NCBI GenBank assembly: GCA_024280885.1
Contig: JAJRPF010000045.1
Coordinates: 186,001-250,000, forward strand
Origin: Planctomycetota bacterium
Lineage (GTDB): Bacteria > Planctomycetota > JAJSAM01 > JAJVHW01
DNA length: 64,000 nt
Direction: 5' to 3'
In this document: positions 17,920 through 27,192 of the stretch, piece by piece
How the letters are laid out: every line of letters starts with the position of its first letter
Position numbering within the stretch: position 1 is the first letter of the stretch
Translations under genes and position numbers: made by a program
Notes under the pieces: generated by a model
Seen by the model: the letters and a program-made list of their open reading frames with translations, nothing else
Told to the model about the DNA's origin: nothing
The model's database searches: none

Positions 17920-20900
17920 TCAGCGCGGTCGCAAGAGGTCGCGGGCACGGCGAGCGACGTCCGCCACCGGCTCACGCTCGAGAACGGTCCGGGCGAGCGT
18001 TCGGCTCTCGGCCCAACGCTCTTCACTCGCCAGGAGTTCCGCGAGCGCGATCTCGGACTCGGCGAATTGCGCCACCGGCGGCGGCGGACTCCGCTCCCCG
18101 TAGAGTCGCAGGGCTTCACGCCAACTCGTCTCGGCTGCGTCGCTCTTTCCCGCGTTGCGCTCACACAGCGCACGCGTGTCCCAGTACTCGGCGACCTCGG
18201 GCATCGCCAGAGTCGCAGCCTCGGCAAGCCCCAGGGCTCGACGAGCCTCGGAGGGGCGACTCGAAAGGAGATACGCGAGGTTGTTCGTCGCGGCGTGATC
18301 GAGTGGATTGAGGGCGACACAGGCCGTCAGGGCGCGCTCGGCGTCCTCGAAACGCCCCTCCCGCAGACCGAGGGCAGCCTCGGCGAAGCGCAGTCGCGCC
18401 AGCAGTTCCGATGGAACGGAGCCCAGGGCCATGATTGCGGAACGAGCGACGGAGAGCGCCGCGCTCCCCGCCGCGACGTCTCCGCGTTCGATCAAGACCT
18501 CGGCCACGATGAGGCGCACCTCTGCTGCCAGCCCGGTCCGGAGCGCGGACTCTTGCAAAGAGCGCACGAGAGTCAGCGCCTCTTCGAAGCGCCCGATCGA
18601 ACGCAGAACCGACGCCTTCAGCGTGCGAATCGCCGCGCGGATTGCAGCGTCGGCTGCGGCACCCTCGGCGCGCTCGACCAGCCCCAGAGCGCGCGCGGGA
18701 TCCGATCCGCGCAATTCCGCGGCCACTCCTGCGCGAAGTGCGGCGAGATCTGTGGGACGCTCCGCAAGCAGAACGTCGATCACGGCCGAGGCAAGTTCGG
18801 GCCGCCCGACGCGCACCATCGACCCGGCAATCGCCAGTTGGGCCCATGCGGGGACTCGCGCTGCTCCGACCAACTCGCGCAGGCGATCCAGCGCTCGCTC
18901 CGGTCCCGCACCGCGCAGCACAGATTCGAGGTAGCCGACGACCACGACGCCATCGTCGTCGCCGCTGGCCCCACCGAGCAGGCGCTCGAAGACGGACGCC
19001 GCATCTCCTGCGTGACCGGCGCGCAGCAGGACAAGTCCATCGACGACGCGCTCCACCCACGCCGGGTCCTGCTTCCGCGCGATCTCATCGAAGCGCTGCG
19101 ACAACGCGCCGAGACCGAGTAGCTGTAGGTCTGCCGAGAGTGCGAGGCGACGAAACTGCGCTGCATCGGCGGGTTCGATGCCTGGGACATCCGCGATGCG
19201 CGCCGCCAGCGACGAAACGTCGCTGAAGTTCGCACGTCGGTAGAGCAACTCGACCAGGACAGCGGTCGCACGGACGCCATGCGGGTTGTGCTGTATGGAC
19301 TCGCGGAGCAGCATGACACGCTGCGACTCGTCGTCCGTGCCTTCTGCCATTTCCAGGAGGCAATTCGAGAGCGCTGCCGCGAATGCGGCATCCGCACCCG
19401 GCAAGACCACCGCGCGTCGCAGGACGCGCACGCCCTCGATCCGCTGCCCTGATCGATAACGCGCCTGTCCAAGGAGGAAGTGCGCGTGAGGGTCGAAGGG
19501 CCGCGCGCGTGTCGCAGCCTCCAACGACGCGATCGCGTCCGCGTACTCGCGCTCGGCCAACAGGAGGGCACCATCGAGCAGGCGGCGCTGGTCCTTCGGG
19601 AATTCGGGCGGTGCCGCGTCAATGGCTGCACGCGCGCGGTCTATCCGCTCGCCGTCCGGCTCACTGTCCAGGAGCGCAAGGACGAGTCGCCGCCGCGCGG
19701 CGACGTCGCGGGGCACACCATCCAAGACCTGGTCCAATGCGTCGATCGCTTCGTCCACCCTCCCCAGCGCCAGCAGCAGGGCGGCAAGTTGATCACTCGG
19801 CCCTTCGCGCGCGAGGCGGACGATCTCGTCCTCATCGACACCGCCGCGAATGGCGACCAAGAGATCCAGGCGTTCGCGCGCAACCCCCGCCTCGGCAGCG
19901 CGCTGCACTGTGATGCGCGCGGCGGCGGTCGCCCCCTGACGAAGCAGCGAATCCACGTACGCCAGCCAGACCCCCGCGTCGTCAGGGGCGAGTGCAACCG
20001 CGGCATCGAGCCTCTGCGCCGACTCCTGCCACCGTCCCATCGAACGTAGCGCCTCGGCCTCCAACTTTAGCACGGCCGGGCGATCGCCGTGGCGGCGGGT
20101 CAGGCGGCTGCAAATCGCGACCGCCTCGCGCGGGGCGCCGATCGAGAGGCAGATCCGAGCGGCGTCCAAAGTGAGGGCGTCGTCATGCGGGGCGACCGCG
20201 CTCGCGTACTCCGCAAGGCGCAGGATCTCGCCTCTGTCGCCAGCGCGATCCGGCCGCATGAGAAGCGTAGCCAGCGCGAGCGATGCCCGCGCAGAATACG
20301 GTCGCACCGAGACGGCCGTTCGCAAGGTCCGCTCCGCCTCGTCCAGTCTCTCTGCGGCCACCTGCAACGCACCGATCGTCTCCAGGCAACCCGGGATTTG
20401 ACTCCGAGCTGCGGTGCCGCGCGCCGCGTCCACACTCTCGATCGCCCGATCAGCGGCGGCGCGAACGTCCCCGCCGGTGTCGTTGCGAGCGAGAACCAGC
20501 TGCGCACGTCGAAGATGTGCGGCCATGTCGTCCGGCGCTCGCAAAATCGCGCGAGCGTACGCGGCTTCTGCGGCGTCGATGTCGCCACGCAGGCGCGCGA
20601 CGTCGCCGCGCAGGAGATCGGTGTCAGCGCCCTCTCCTGCCGCTGACAAGGCGACTTCGGCCGCGTCGCCGCGACCGCGAGAGAGCTCCAGCGACGCGAG
20701 TGGCACCGCGATCTCGCCTGCGGACGCACCGTTCGCGACGGCCTCGTTCAGCAGCGTGACAGCGAGGCGGGACTGCCCCTCTGCGGCGAGGAAACCGGCG
20801 ATCTCACCCGCCGTCGCCCGCGTCGGCCGTGCCACGAGCGCGGCCGAGAGGCTCGCGAGTCCCGCCGCGACATCACCCGCGCGGAACTGCGCACGGCCGA

Positions 20901-21888
20901 GCAGCATGAGGGTGCGCGCGCGCCAAATCGGTGCCCGCGAAACCTCCGGATCCGTGACCAATTCCTCGGCGAGGGGCAGCGCGCGCTGGAGATCGCCGCG
21001 CGCCAGCGCGAACTCTGCGGCGGCGACGCGCATGTCCAGACCGGAGCCCCCCTCGGACTCCTGTTGCTGAATCAGTTGCTCGGCGACGTCCACAAGACGC
21101 GCGACACGCGGTGGGTAGAGGTCGATAGGCACATTCTCGAGTCTGCGCAATTCGAGGAGCGCCAGGGAGATGCGGACGAGCGGATCATCATCACCGAGCT
21201 GTCGCGCCCTCAGCAGCGCGCCGATCGCCGCCGCCACGTCCGGACGGGAGCGCCGAATTTCGGTCTCTGCGAGCAGACGAAAACCACTCGCAGCCGGACG
21301 CGCCCCTGCGACGCACTGCAAGGCGTACTCATACGCGGTATCGGCGTCGCCCTGGGCCAAGTACGCGGCCGAGATCATTCCCGCGGCCTCAGAAAACGAC
21401 GAATCGATCTCCAGGACCCGTTGCGCCGAGGCCAAGTACGTCTCCGCCGGCAGCCCCATTTCGCGCTCCGCGACGGCGCGCAAGTACCACATCTGCACGT
21501 CACGCGGCCGGCGGACGAGCAACTTCTTGAGAAGCGGCAATGCCAAGTCGAACTCGCCCGCCTTGCCCGCCTCGAACGCAGCATCGCGCGTGCGCCAGAC
21601 CTCGGCCTTCGACTCCCGGGTCTGCGCAGCGTTCCACAGCGCGAACCCCGCCGCTCCCACGACGACGAGAAGCACGGCCGCCGCGAACACGCGCTTGACT
21701 GGGAACGGGCGCCGCACGCGTGCCTCGGCCAGCGTCGCGTGGCACGCTGGACACGTCTCCACGCGAGCGTGGCTGGTCTCGCCACACACACACATCACCG
21801 AAAGAGAATTCCCGCACCCGCTGCAGACCGCCGCATCGCCGCGCACACGAACTTCACAGTGGGGACAGCGGAACGAGGAAGTGGTCAC
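17920..21888 (-). CDS. Very large zinc-ribbon / TPR membrane protein
   Basis: 1322 residues. Residues 8-50 hold paired CxxC knuckles (CPHC, CSGC, then CVC and CPAC), a double zinc ribbon. A single transmembrane helix follows at about 70-90 (VFAAAVLLVVVGAAGFALW), and the rest is helical TPR-like repeats (for example WYLRAVAEREMGLPAETYL, AAYLAQGDADTAYEYAL). That predicts a cytoplasmic zinc ribbon, one membrane pass and a long periplasmic repeat scaffold. The role is unknown; similar proteins in planctomycetes and myxobacteria are annotated as TPR proteins, sometimes linked to exopolysaccharide or PEP-CTERM export. It is divergent from wecE across 235 bp. Confidence 0.8.
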   Translation of the reverse strand: MTTSSFRCPHCEVRVRGDAAVCSGCGNSLSVMCVCGETSHARVETCPACHATLAEARVRRPFPVKRVFAAAVLLVVVGAAGFALWNAAQTRESKAEVWRTRDAAFEAGKAGEFDLALPLLKKLLVRRPRDVQMWYLRAVAEREMGLPAETYLASAQRVLEIDSSFSEAAGMISAAYLAQGDADTAYEYALQCVAGARPAASGFRLLAETEIRRSRPDVAAAIGALLRARQLGDDDPLVRISLALLELRRLENVPIDLYPPRVARLVDVAEQLIQQQESEGGSGLDMRVAAAEFALARGDLQRALPLAEELVTDPEVSRAPIWRARTLMLLGRAQFRAGDVAAGLASLSAALVARPTRATAGEIAGFLAAEGQSRLAVTLLNEAVANGASAGEIAVPLASLELSRGRGDAAEVALSAAGEGADTDLLRGDVARLRGDIDAAEAAYARAILRAPDDMAAHLRRAQLVLARNDTGGDVRAAADRAIESVDAARGTAARSQIPGCLETIGALQVAAERLDEAERTLRTAVSVRPYSARASLALATLLMRPDRAGDRGEILRLAEYASAVAPHDDALTLDAARICLSIGAPREAVAICSRLTRRHGDRPAVLKLEAEALRSMGRWQESAQRLDAAVALAPDDAGVWLAYVDSLLRQGATAAARITVQRAAEAGVARERLDLLVAIRGGVDEDEIVRLAREGPSDQLAALLLALGRVDEAIDALDQVLDGVPRDVAARRRLVLALLDSEPDGERIDRARAAIDAAPPEFPKDQRRLLDGALLLAEREYADAIASLEAATRARPFDPHAHFLLGQARYRSGQRIEGVRVLRRAVVLPGADAAFAAALSNCLLEMAEGTDDESQRVMLLRESIQHNPHGVRATAVLVELLYRRANFSDVSSLAARIADVPGIEPADAAQFRRLALSADLQLLGLGALSQRFDEIARKQDPAWVERVVDGLVLLRAGHAGDAASVFERLLGGASGDDDGVVVVGYLESVLRGAGPERALDRLRELVGAARVPAWAQLAIAGSMVRVGRPELASAVIDVLLAERPTDLAALRAGVAAELRGSDPARALGLVERAEGAAADAAIRAAIRTLKASVLRSIGRFEEALTLVRSLQESALRTGLAAEVRLIVAEVLIERGDVAAGSAALSVARSAIMALGSVPSELLARLRFAEAALGLREGRFEDAERALTACVALNPLDHAATNNLAYLLSSRPSEARRALGLAEAATLAMPEVAEYWDTRALCERNAGKSDAAETSWREALRLYGERSPPPPVAQFAESEIALAELLASEERWAESRTLARTVLEREPVADVARRARDLLRPR

Positions 21889-22123
21889 GAAGGAGGGCTC
21901 CGTCTCAGCGAAAGGGCCATGATTCGCGGGGATCGTAGCAGCGAGGAGCGCACGCGCCGCGGTGTCCTCAACCTCCGTTCGTCCCCGAGAGGCGGCGCCC
22001 GCCCGATGGGAACCCCACAGCGACGCACGAGTCGGCTCTGGCGACCTTGACGGCCCCGGGCAGTCCGCTCTACCTTCCCAGCGCCCCCGAGCGTTCTCGG
22101 TCCACGCCGCACGGCACCCACTG

Positions 22124-23260
22124 ATGTCCTACGAAATACCCTTCAACCGCCCCTGGTCTTCCGGACGCGAGGTCGAATACGTGCAGGCGTGCGCCACGTC
22201 GTGGCACACGTCGGGCAATGGCCCCTTCACGAAGCGCTGCGAGGCTATCCTCGAAGACGTACTCGGCGCGCCGCGGGTCCTCCTGACGACGTCGTGTACC
22301 GACGCGCTTGAGATGTGCGCCTTGCTCCTCCGCCTGCAGCCGGGTGACGAAGTCATCGTGCCCTCGTTCACATTCGTGTCGACGGCGAATGCGTTTGCGA
22401 TCTTCGGCGCGCGCCCGGTATTCGCGGACGTGCGCCCGGACACGCTGAACATCGACGAGACTCGCGTCGAGAGCCTGATCACGCAACGCACCAGAGCGAT
22501 CGTCGTGGTGCACTACGGCGGCGTGGCATGCGAGATGGACACCATCTCAGCGATCGCTGAGCACCACGGTGTGACGGTGATCGAGGACAACGCCCACGGC
22601 CTCTTGGCCACGTACAAGGGCCGCCAACTCGGCACCCTCGGCGCCCTTGCCACCCAGAGCTTCCACGAGACGAAGAACATCACCTGCGGCGAGGGCGGCG
22701 CGCTCGTCGTCAACAACCCGGAACTCGTTGAACGAGCGGAGATCATCCGCGACAAGGGCACCGACCGCGCGCGCTTCCTGCGCGGCCAGGTCGACAAGTA
22801 CTCGTGGGTGGACCTCGGCTCGTCGTACCTGCCGTCGGACCTCACAGCGGCCTTCCTCCAAGCGCAGCTCGAGGCCCGCGAGGACATCCAGCAGCGGCGC
22901 GCGGAGATCTGGCAGCGTTACGAGTCCGAATTGCGCGCGTGGGCCGAGTCGTGTGGCGTGGCGCTACCCCATGTTCCGACCGATTGCGAACAGGCCTTCC
23001 ACCTCTTCTACGTATTGCTGCCGGACGTCGAGACGCGCACGCGCTTCATTCAGCACCTCAAGGCTCGACGCATCCAGTCGGTGTTCCACTACGTCCCGCT
23101 CCACCTCTCCGACATGGGCCGTCAACTGGGTGGCCATGACGGTCAGTGTCAGGTCAGCGAAGACGTGGCTATCCGCCTTGCACGGCTGCCGTTCCACACA
23201 GGTCTCACGCAAGACGAGCAGACACGCGTCATCGACGCGATCTGCGAGTTCGAGATCTGA
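22124..23260 (+). CDS. wecE: dTDP-4-keto-6-deoxyhexose 4-aminotransferase, WecE/RffA type
   Basis: 378 residues, DegT/DnrJ/EryC1 family. The N-terminus IPFNRPWSSGREVEYV with SWHTSGNGPFTKRCE is diagnostic of WecE/RffA (dTDP-4-amino-4,6-dideoxygalactose transaminase). The PLP-binding lysine is K184 in SFHETKNITCGEGGAL. It should make dTDP-Fuc4N or a relative. ATG 22124 is chosen because the family sequence begins there; the frame is open to 21962 but without similarity. A GT2, a formyltransferase and a WbqC protein follow on the same strand. The 4-keto donor enzymes (RmlA/RmlB) are not in the window. Confidence 0.88.
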   Translation: MSYEIPFNRPWSSGREVEYVQACATSWHTSGNGPFTKRCEAILEDVLGAPRVLLTTSCTDALEMCALLLRLQPGDEVIVPSFTFVSTANAFAIFGARPVFADVRPDTLNIDETRVESLITQRTRAIVVVHYGGVACEMDTISAIAEHHGVTVIEDNAHGLLATYKGRQLGTLGALATQSFHETKNITCGEGGALVVNNPELVERAEIIRDKGTDRARFLRGQVDKYSWVDLGSSYLPSDLTAAFLQAQLEAREDIQQRRAEIWQRYESELRAWAESCGVALPHVPTDCEQAFHLFYVLLPDVETRTRFIQHLKARRIQSVFHYVPLHLSDMGRQLGGHDGQCQVSEDVAIRLARLPFHTGLTQDEQTRVIDAICEFEI

Positions 23261-23289
23261 CGGGCAGAAAAGGGCATCCTGAGACAAGC

Positions 23290-24276
23290 ATGCCACCCGC
23301 ACCCGAACGCCCGTCCCTCGCTCCAGGCCTCACGGTCCTGATCCCTGTCTACAACAACGCAGACGGGCTGGCGCCGCTGATCGCGCGTCTGGAGACCGTT
23401 CTCCCGGCACTGCAACTCCCGTCGTTGGGCCTCCCGGCGTTCGAGGTGCTGCTTGTCAACGACGGAAGCAAGGATGGAAGCCAGGCGCGCATCGAGGAAT
23501 TGGCGGCGGATCGGCCTTGGCTGCGCTGGATCGAACTGCGGCGCAACTTCGGTCAGCACAACGCCATTCTCTGTGGATTGCGTTCAGCGCGCTTCGACGT
23601 CACCGTCACGATGGACGATGACCTGCAGCATCCACCGGAGCGCATTCGTGAATTACTCGACAGCCTGACCAAGGGCGTGGACGTCGTCTACGGCGCGCCC
23701 ACGGTGGAACAGCACGGCCTCTTTCGCGACCTCGCGTCACAGCTCACCAAGTGGGCGCTGCAGGCCAGCATGGGCGTGGACGTGGCACGCAACGTCTCCG
23801 CGTTTCGTGCGTTGCGTACGGATCTCCGCGGCGGGTTCGCCACGTACGAGGGCGCCACGGTATCGCTCGATGTCCTGCTGACCTGGGCGACACACCGCTT
23901 CGCTGTCGTGAAGGTCCCCCACGACGAGCGCACAATTGGGGCATCGAACTACACGTTCCGCATGCTCATCCGAATCGCACTGGAGTTGATCACTGGCTTC
24001 AGCGACCGACCACTTCGCGTCGCCAGCCTCGTCGGGGTCGTCTTCGCAGGGCTCGGAGCATTGATCCTCGCGTACGTCGTCGGATTGCTCGTATTCGTTG
24101 GGCGCGACGTACCCGGCTTCGCGTTCCTCGCGAGTTCGATCGCGATCTTCTCCGGTGTGCAACTGCTCGCGCTCGGGATCATCGGTGAGTACCTCGGGCG
24201 CGTACACTCCCGGTCGATGCGGCGACCGACGTATTTCGTCCGCCGCGCAGACGAACGAGAGTCCCCACATGAGTGA
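23290..24276 (+). CDS. GT2 glycosyltransferase with two C-terminal membrane helices (ArnC/GtrB-like)
   Basis: 328 residues. The GT-A domain has LIPVYNNADGLAPLI at the start, DGSKDGSQARIEE, and the metal-binding DDDLQHPPERIRELL; two hydrophobic helices follow at about 240-300. This is the polyprenyl-phosphate sugar synthase layout, which loads a sugar from an NDP donor onto undecaprenyl phosphate. ATG 23290 lies 29 bp after wecE, and the last 8 bp overlap the following formyltransferase gene. Context suggests the WecE-made amino sugar is its donor, analogous to ArnC with Ara4FN; this is inference. Confidence 0.85.
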   Translation: MPPAPERPSLAPGLTVLIPVYNNADGLAPLIARLETVLPALQLPSLGLPAFEVLLVNDGSKDGSQARIEELAADRPWLRWIELRRNFGQHNAILCGLRSARFDVTVTMDDDLQHPPERIRELLDSLTKGVDVVYGAPTVEQHGLFRDLASQLTKWALQASMGVDVARNVSAFRALRTDLRGGFATYEGATVSLDVLLTWATHRFAVVKVPHDERTIGASNYTFRMLIRIALELITGFSDRPLRVASLVGVVFAGLGALILAYVVGLLVFVGRDVPGFAFLASSIAIFSGVQLLALGIIGEYLGRVHSRSMRRPTYFVRRADERESPHE

Positions 24277-24988
24277 CCCGTTCCCCTTCGCCACGGAGCC
24301 GGTCCTCCCGCGAGACGCCGGGGGACCACCGCTGCGCGTCGGCTTCTGCGTTTCCGGTGGCGGACACCTTTTCCGCGCCGCGGTCGAGCACGCAGTATCA
24401 CTCGGGATCAACGCAACGCACGTGCTTCTCGACCGAGGCGCGGCGACGGATCTCGAGACGTTCGCGGCAGCCCATGCGGTTTCCGTTCATCGACTGAAGT
24501 CGCCTCGGCGACCGCAACTCGACGACGAGATGACTGCATTCTTCGATGCCGCGGACGCGGACCTGTGGGCACTGACGTTCGACAAACTCCTGCCCGCATC
24601 GGTCGTCACACCGCGACGCGGACGCATCATCAACGTCCATATGGCGCTCCTTCCCGCGTTCGCCGGCATGCACGGAATTCGCCAGACACTCACGGGCGGA
24701 GCGCGCTTTGGAGGGGCGACTCTCCACGAGGTGGACGAGGAGATGGATCACGGCCCGCTCATCGCGCAGTGCGGGATCGGGACGCTGCCGGGCGACGACG
24801 AGCGGAGCGCCGGCGCGCGGATCTGGCCCCTCTTGCGCGCGACGTATCTGCAGGTGCTCGCGTGGTACGCCGCGGGTCGCGTCGTCCGCGACGCGGACGA
24901 CTGTCTGTGGGTCTGCGACGCGCGTTATGGCACGTGGCCGATTGCACCGGAGCCAGAACTGCGCGCGTCGATCATCGGAGAACTCTGA
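24269..24988 (+). CDS. PurN-like formyltransferase, probable sugar N-formyltransferase
   Basis: 239 residues. The folate-dependent formyltransferase core has N122-V-H124 in IINVHMALLPAF and D160 in VDEEMDHGPLIAQ, the same triad as glycinamide ribonucleotide transformylase. The GAR-binding parts are not conserved by eye and the context is glycan synthesis, so formylation of the 4-amino sugar made by WecE (giving Qui4NFo or Fuc4NFo) is preferred to purine synthesis. ATG 24269 overlaps the end of the GT2 gene by 8 bp; WbqC follows after 4 bp. Confidence 0.75.
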   Translation: MSDPFPFATEPVLPRDAGGPPLRVGFCVSGGGHLFRAAVEHAVSLGINATHVLLDRGAATDLETFAAAHAVSVHRLKSPRRPQLDDEMTAFFDAADADLWALTFDKLLPASVVTPRRGRIINVHMALLPAFAGMHGIRQTLTGGARFGGATLHEVDEEMDHGPLIAQCGIGTLPGDDERSAGARIWPLLRATYLQVLAWYAAGRVVRDADDCLWVCDARYGTWPIAPEPELRASIIGEL

Positions 24989-24992
24989 GACC

Positions 24993-25685
24993 ATGTCGCG
25001 CACGTGCGTCATCCTGCAGCCGTCGTACGTTCCGTGGCGCGGGGTCTTCGATCAGATCCGGCGTGCCGACGTGTTCGTGCACTACGACGACGTTCAATAC
25101 GACAAGAACGGATGGCGCAATCGCAACCGGATCAAGGGCGCCAACGGCTCGTTCTGGATCACCATCCCCGTCACGCTCCCTGACGGGAATTGCGATACGG
25201 CGCTCCTTGATGCACGCATCGACGCCAAGCAGAAGTGGCGCGAAAAACACTGGGCGGCGATCCGCGGCTCGTATCGCCGCGCGCCATTCTTCGACGCGCT
25301 CGCCGAATGGTTGCGCCCCCACTACGAACGCGAGACGGAGACACTCGCGGAGTTCACGATCCCTCTGCAAGAAGCCTGCGCAACGGCACTGGGGCTATCG
25401 GATACCGAATTCGTACGCTCGTCAACTCTCGGCGTCGCCGGCGAGCGCACCGAACGACTGGTGGAGATCTGTCGTCACCTGCGTGCAGATCATTACCTTT
25501 CCGGTCCGTCAGCGCGTGACTACCTGGATCGCGACGCATTCGATCGCGCGGGAATCACCGTCGAGTTCGTCGAGTACGACTACGGTCCGTACACCCAATT
25601 GCATGGCGCGTTTGATCCCCGAGTCTCCATCGTCGACACGCTGGCAATGCTCGGTCCGCGTGCTATCGACGCACTCACGCCGTAG
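24993..25685 (+). CDS. WbqC-family protein
   Basis: 230 residues beginning CVILQPSYVPWRGVFDQIRRADVFV, the WbqC signature (LQPxYxPW), with the conserved KNGWRNRNRIKG segment and the C-terminal VEFVEYDYGPYTQLHG. WbqC-like proteins occur in O-antigen and amino-sugar loci; their activity is not firmly established and an acyl- or aminoacyl-transfer role has been suggested. It is the last gene of the wecE operon. Its TAG stop lies inside a 13-bp tandem repeat that also includes the 3' end of the convergent GT-C gene. Confidence 0.85.
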   Translation: MSRTCVILQPSYVPWRGVFDQIRRADVFVHYDDVQYDKNGWRNRNRIKGANGSFWITIPVTLPDGNCDTALLDARIDAKQKWREKHWAAIRGSYRRAPFFDALAEWLRPHYERETETLAEFTIPLQEACATALGLSDTEFVRSSTLGVAGERTERLVEICRHLRADHYLSGPSARDYLDRDAFDRAGITVEFVEYDYGPYTQLHGAFDPRVSIVDTLAMLGPRAIDALTP

Positions 25686-25727
25686 CTTCGCGCCGTAGCG
25701 TCACGCCGTAGCTTCGCGCCTCGGCGG
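25676..25727. repeat. 13-bp tandem repeat at a convergent gene junction
   Basis: Units of the form TC(A/G)CGCCGTAGC(T/G) repeat head-to-tail at 25676, 25689 and 25702, with a partial fourth copy from 25715. The first unit contains the WbqC stop codon and the third the stop codon of the opposing GT-C gene, so the repeat makes up the whole 15-bp intergenic space and both gene ends. Most likely slippage; no hairpin terminator is evident. Confidence 0.6.
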
Positions 25728-26993
25728 GCGCAATCGGTCGCGCAGCCGCCAGAGCGAATAGCCCGCCAACGCTACGAGGATGGGGTCGATCGGAACACGC
25801 ACGCGGGTGTAGCCAGCACCTACCGCGTGGGATGCCGTGTAAGCCGCGAGCAGCGCAAGTAGGAAGAGCGCTTCAGCGCGCTGAGCGGGAGCGCGGAGGA
25901 GCGAGACCATCGCGGCGAGTGCGAGCAGGAGAACAGGGATCTGGATGAGCATGTGGACGGTCGTCCGAGCACGAACTCCCGGCAGCGGATCGTCCCAGCG
26001 GTGCGTGGGGTGGTAGCGAACGTCCCAGATGCGGCCGAAGCGCACGGTGCACATCCACAGAAACGTGCCGACGTTGTCACTCACCCACTCCACGGTCGCC
26101 TCGCGAAAGACCTGCTCTCTACGCATCGCCTCCATGGGCGTGACGTCGCCCTGAAACGCGATGACGTCGAAGTCGGTGTCGCGATAGCGCGCGGACACGG
26201 CGTCATAGGTGGAGTCGAGTTCCGTGGCGCGCGGAGACTCCGTCGTGTTGGCGGCCCAGACCGACTCGGGGCCGTGCGTCGCCAACATGGGAAACTTGCC
26301 CGTGAGCCCCTCGTTTCGGATGGCCCACGGAAGCGCGATGACCGCACCCAACGCGAGCGAGATCGCGGCGTAGCGCAGCACCCGTGACCAGGAGCGACTC
26401 GCCCACCCCACGGCGAGCACGCCGATAGGAACCAGCGGAATGAGCGACGGTCGCGTGAGGAGCGCCAGCCCGAACCACACTCCCGCCGCGACGCCGTGCC
26501 GCCACGCGGGAGAGCGCATCGCCGCGAGCGTCGCCCCTGTCCAGCCGAGCAGGGTGAGCGAAAACAGACTGGTGTCCGCCACGCTCACGCCGTGCCAGAC
26601 GAGGACGGGATGCAGCGCCATGAGGAGACCCGCGGGCAGCGCGGCGCGCGGGTCAAGGCGCTCCGCGACGCGCACCGTCGCCCAGACGAGCGCCACGCCA
26701 ATCACGGTGCCGACGACGAGCGCCCCCTTCCAGGTCGGGCCGAGCACTGCATATCCCGCCGCGAGTGCGAATACATACCCTGGTTGGTGAAACACGCTGG
26801 GCACGCCGTCGAGCACGTAGCCATCACCTGCGAGCAACGACTGCGCAAGATCGTGCATGAAGTAGAGCCCGTTCCCGGCCTGCAGAAGAGCCTCGCCCCG
26901 ATATACGCCGACGGCGACGCGGACGACCAGCGCCAGCAGGAGTACACCCGCAAGCCCACGTCGCCCCAGCCCACGGTACTCACCGTCTCTCAC
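25701..26993 (-). CDS. GT39-like integral membrane glycosyltransferase (GT-C)
   Basis: 430 residues from GTG 26993, with about ten hydrophobic helices (for example LAGVLLLALVVRVAVGVY, GALVVGTVIGVALVWATV, VLLLALAAMVSLL). An acidic first extracytoplasmic loop and the FHQPGYVFALAAGYAV motif are as in dolichyl-/polyprenyl-phosphate-mannose-dependent GT39/ArnT relatives. Predicted to transfer a sugar from a lipid carrier on the periplasmic side. GTG 26993 is chosen because GGAGGAGG lies 11 nt upstream; the frame stays open to 27098 but adds a poorly hydrophobic Arg-rich tail. It diverges from the neighbouring GT2 gene, a likely supplier of the lipid-linked sugar. Confidence 0.72.
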   Translation of the reverse strand: MRDGEYRGLGRRGLAGVLLLALVVRVAVGVYRGEALLQAGNGLYFMHDLAQSLLAGDGYVLDGVPSVFHQPGYVFALAAGYAVLGPTWKGALVVGTVIGVALVWATVRVAERLDPRAALPAGLLMALHPVLVWHGVSVADTSLFSLTLLGWTGATLAAMRSPAWRHGVAAGVWFGLALLTRPSLIPLVPIGVLAVGWASRSWSRVLRYAAISLALGAVIALPWAIRNEGLTGKFPMLATHGPESVWAANTTESPRATELDSTYDAVSARYRDTDFDVIAFQGDVTPMEAMRREQVFREATVEWVSDNVGTFLWMCTVRFGRIWDVRYHPTHRWDDPLPGVRARTTVHMLIQIPVLLLALAAMVSLLRAPAQRAEALFLLALLAAYTASHAVGAGYTRVRVPIDPILVALAGYSLWRLRDRLRPPRREATA

Positions 26994-27192
26994 GCTGTTT
27001 CCGACCTCCTCCCGCCCGGGCGACCTCGCGCGCCTCGCGCAGACGGCAGGGAGTCTACCCCGAGCGCCTCGGAGCCTCGACGCGAACGGAAGGGACAACC
27101 GGGCGTTCGTCGTCTTGCTGCTGCAGCGCTCGTCCTACACTTCTTCGCGTGCCGCCGCATCACTCCACCACTCGCCCAGACGCAAGCCGCGG

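Noticed and set aside
17545..19122. 525-codon plus-strand open frame
   Set aside because: Antisense to the nucleotidyltransferase and TPR genes; no family likeness.
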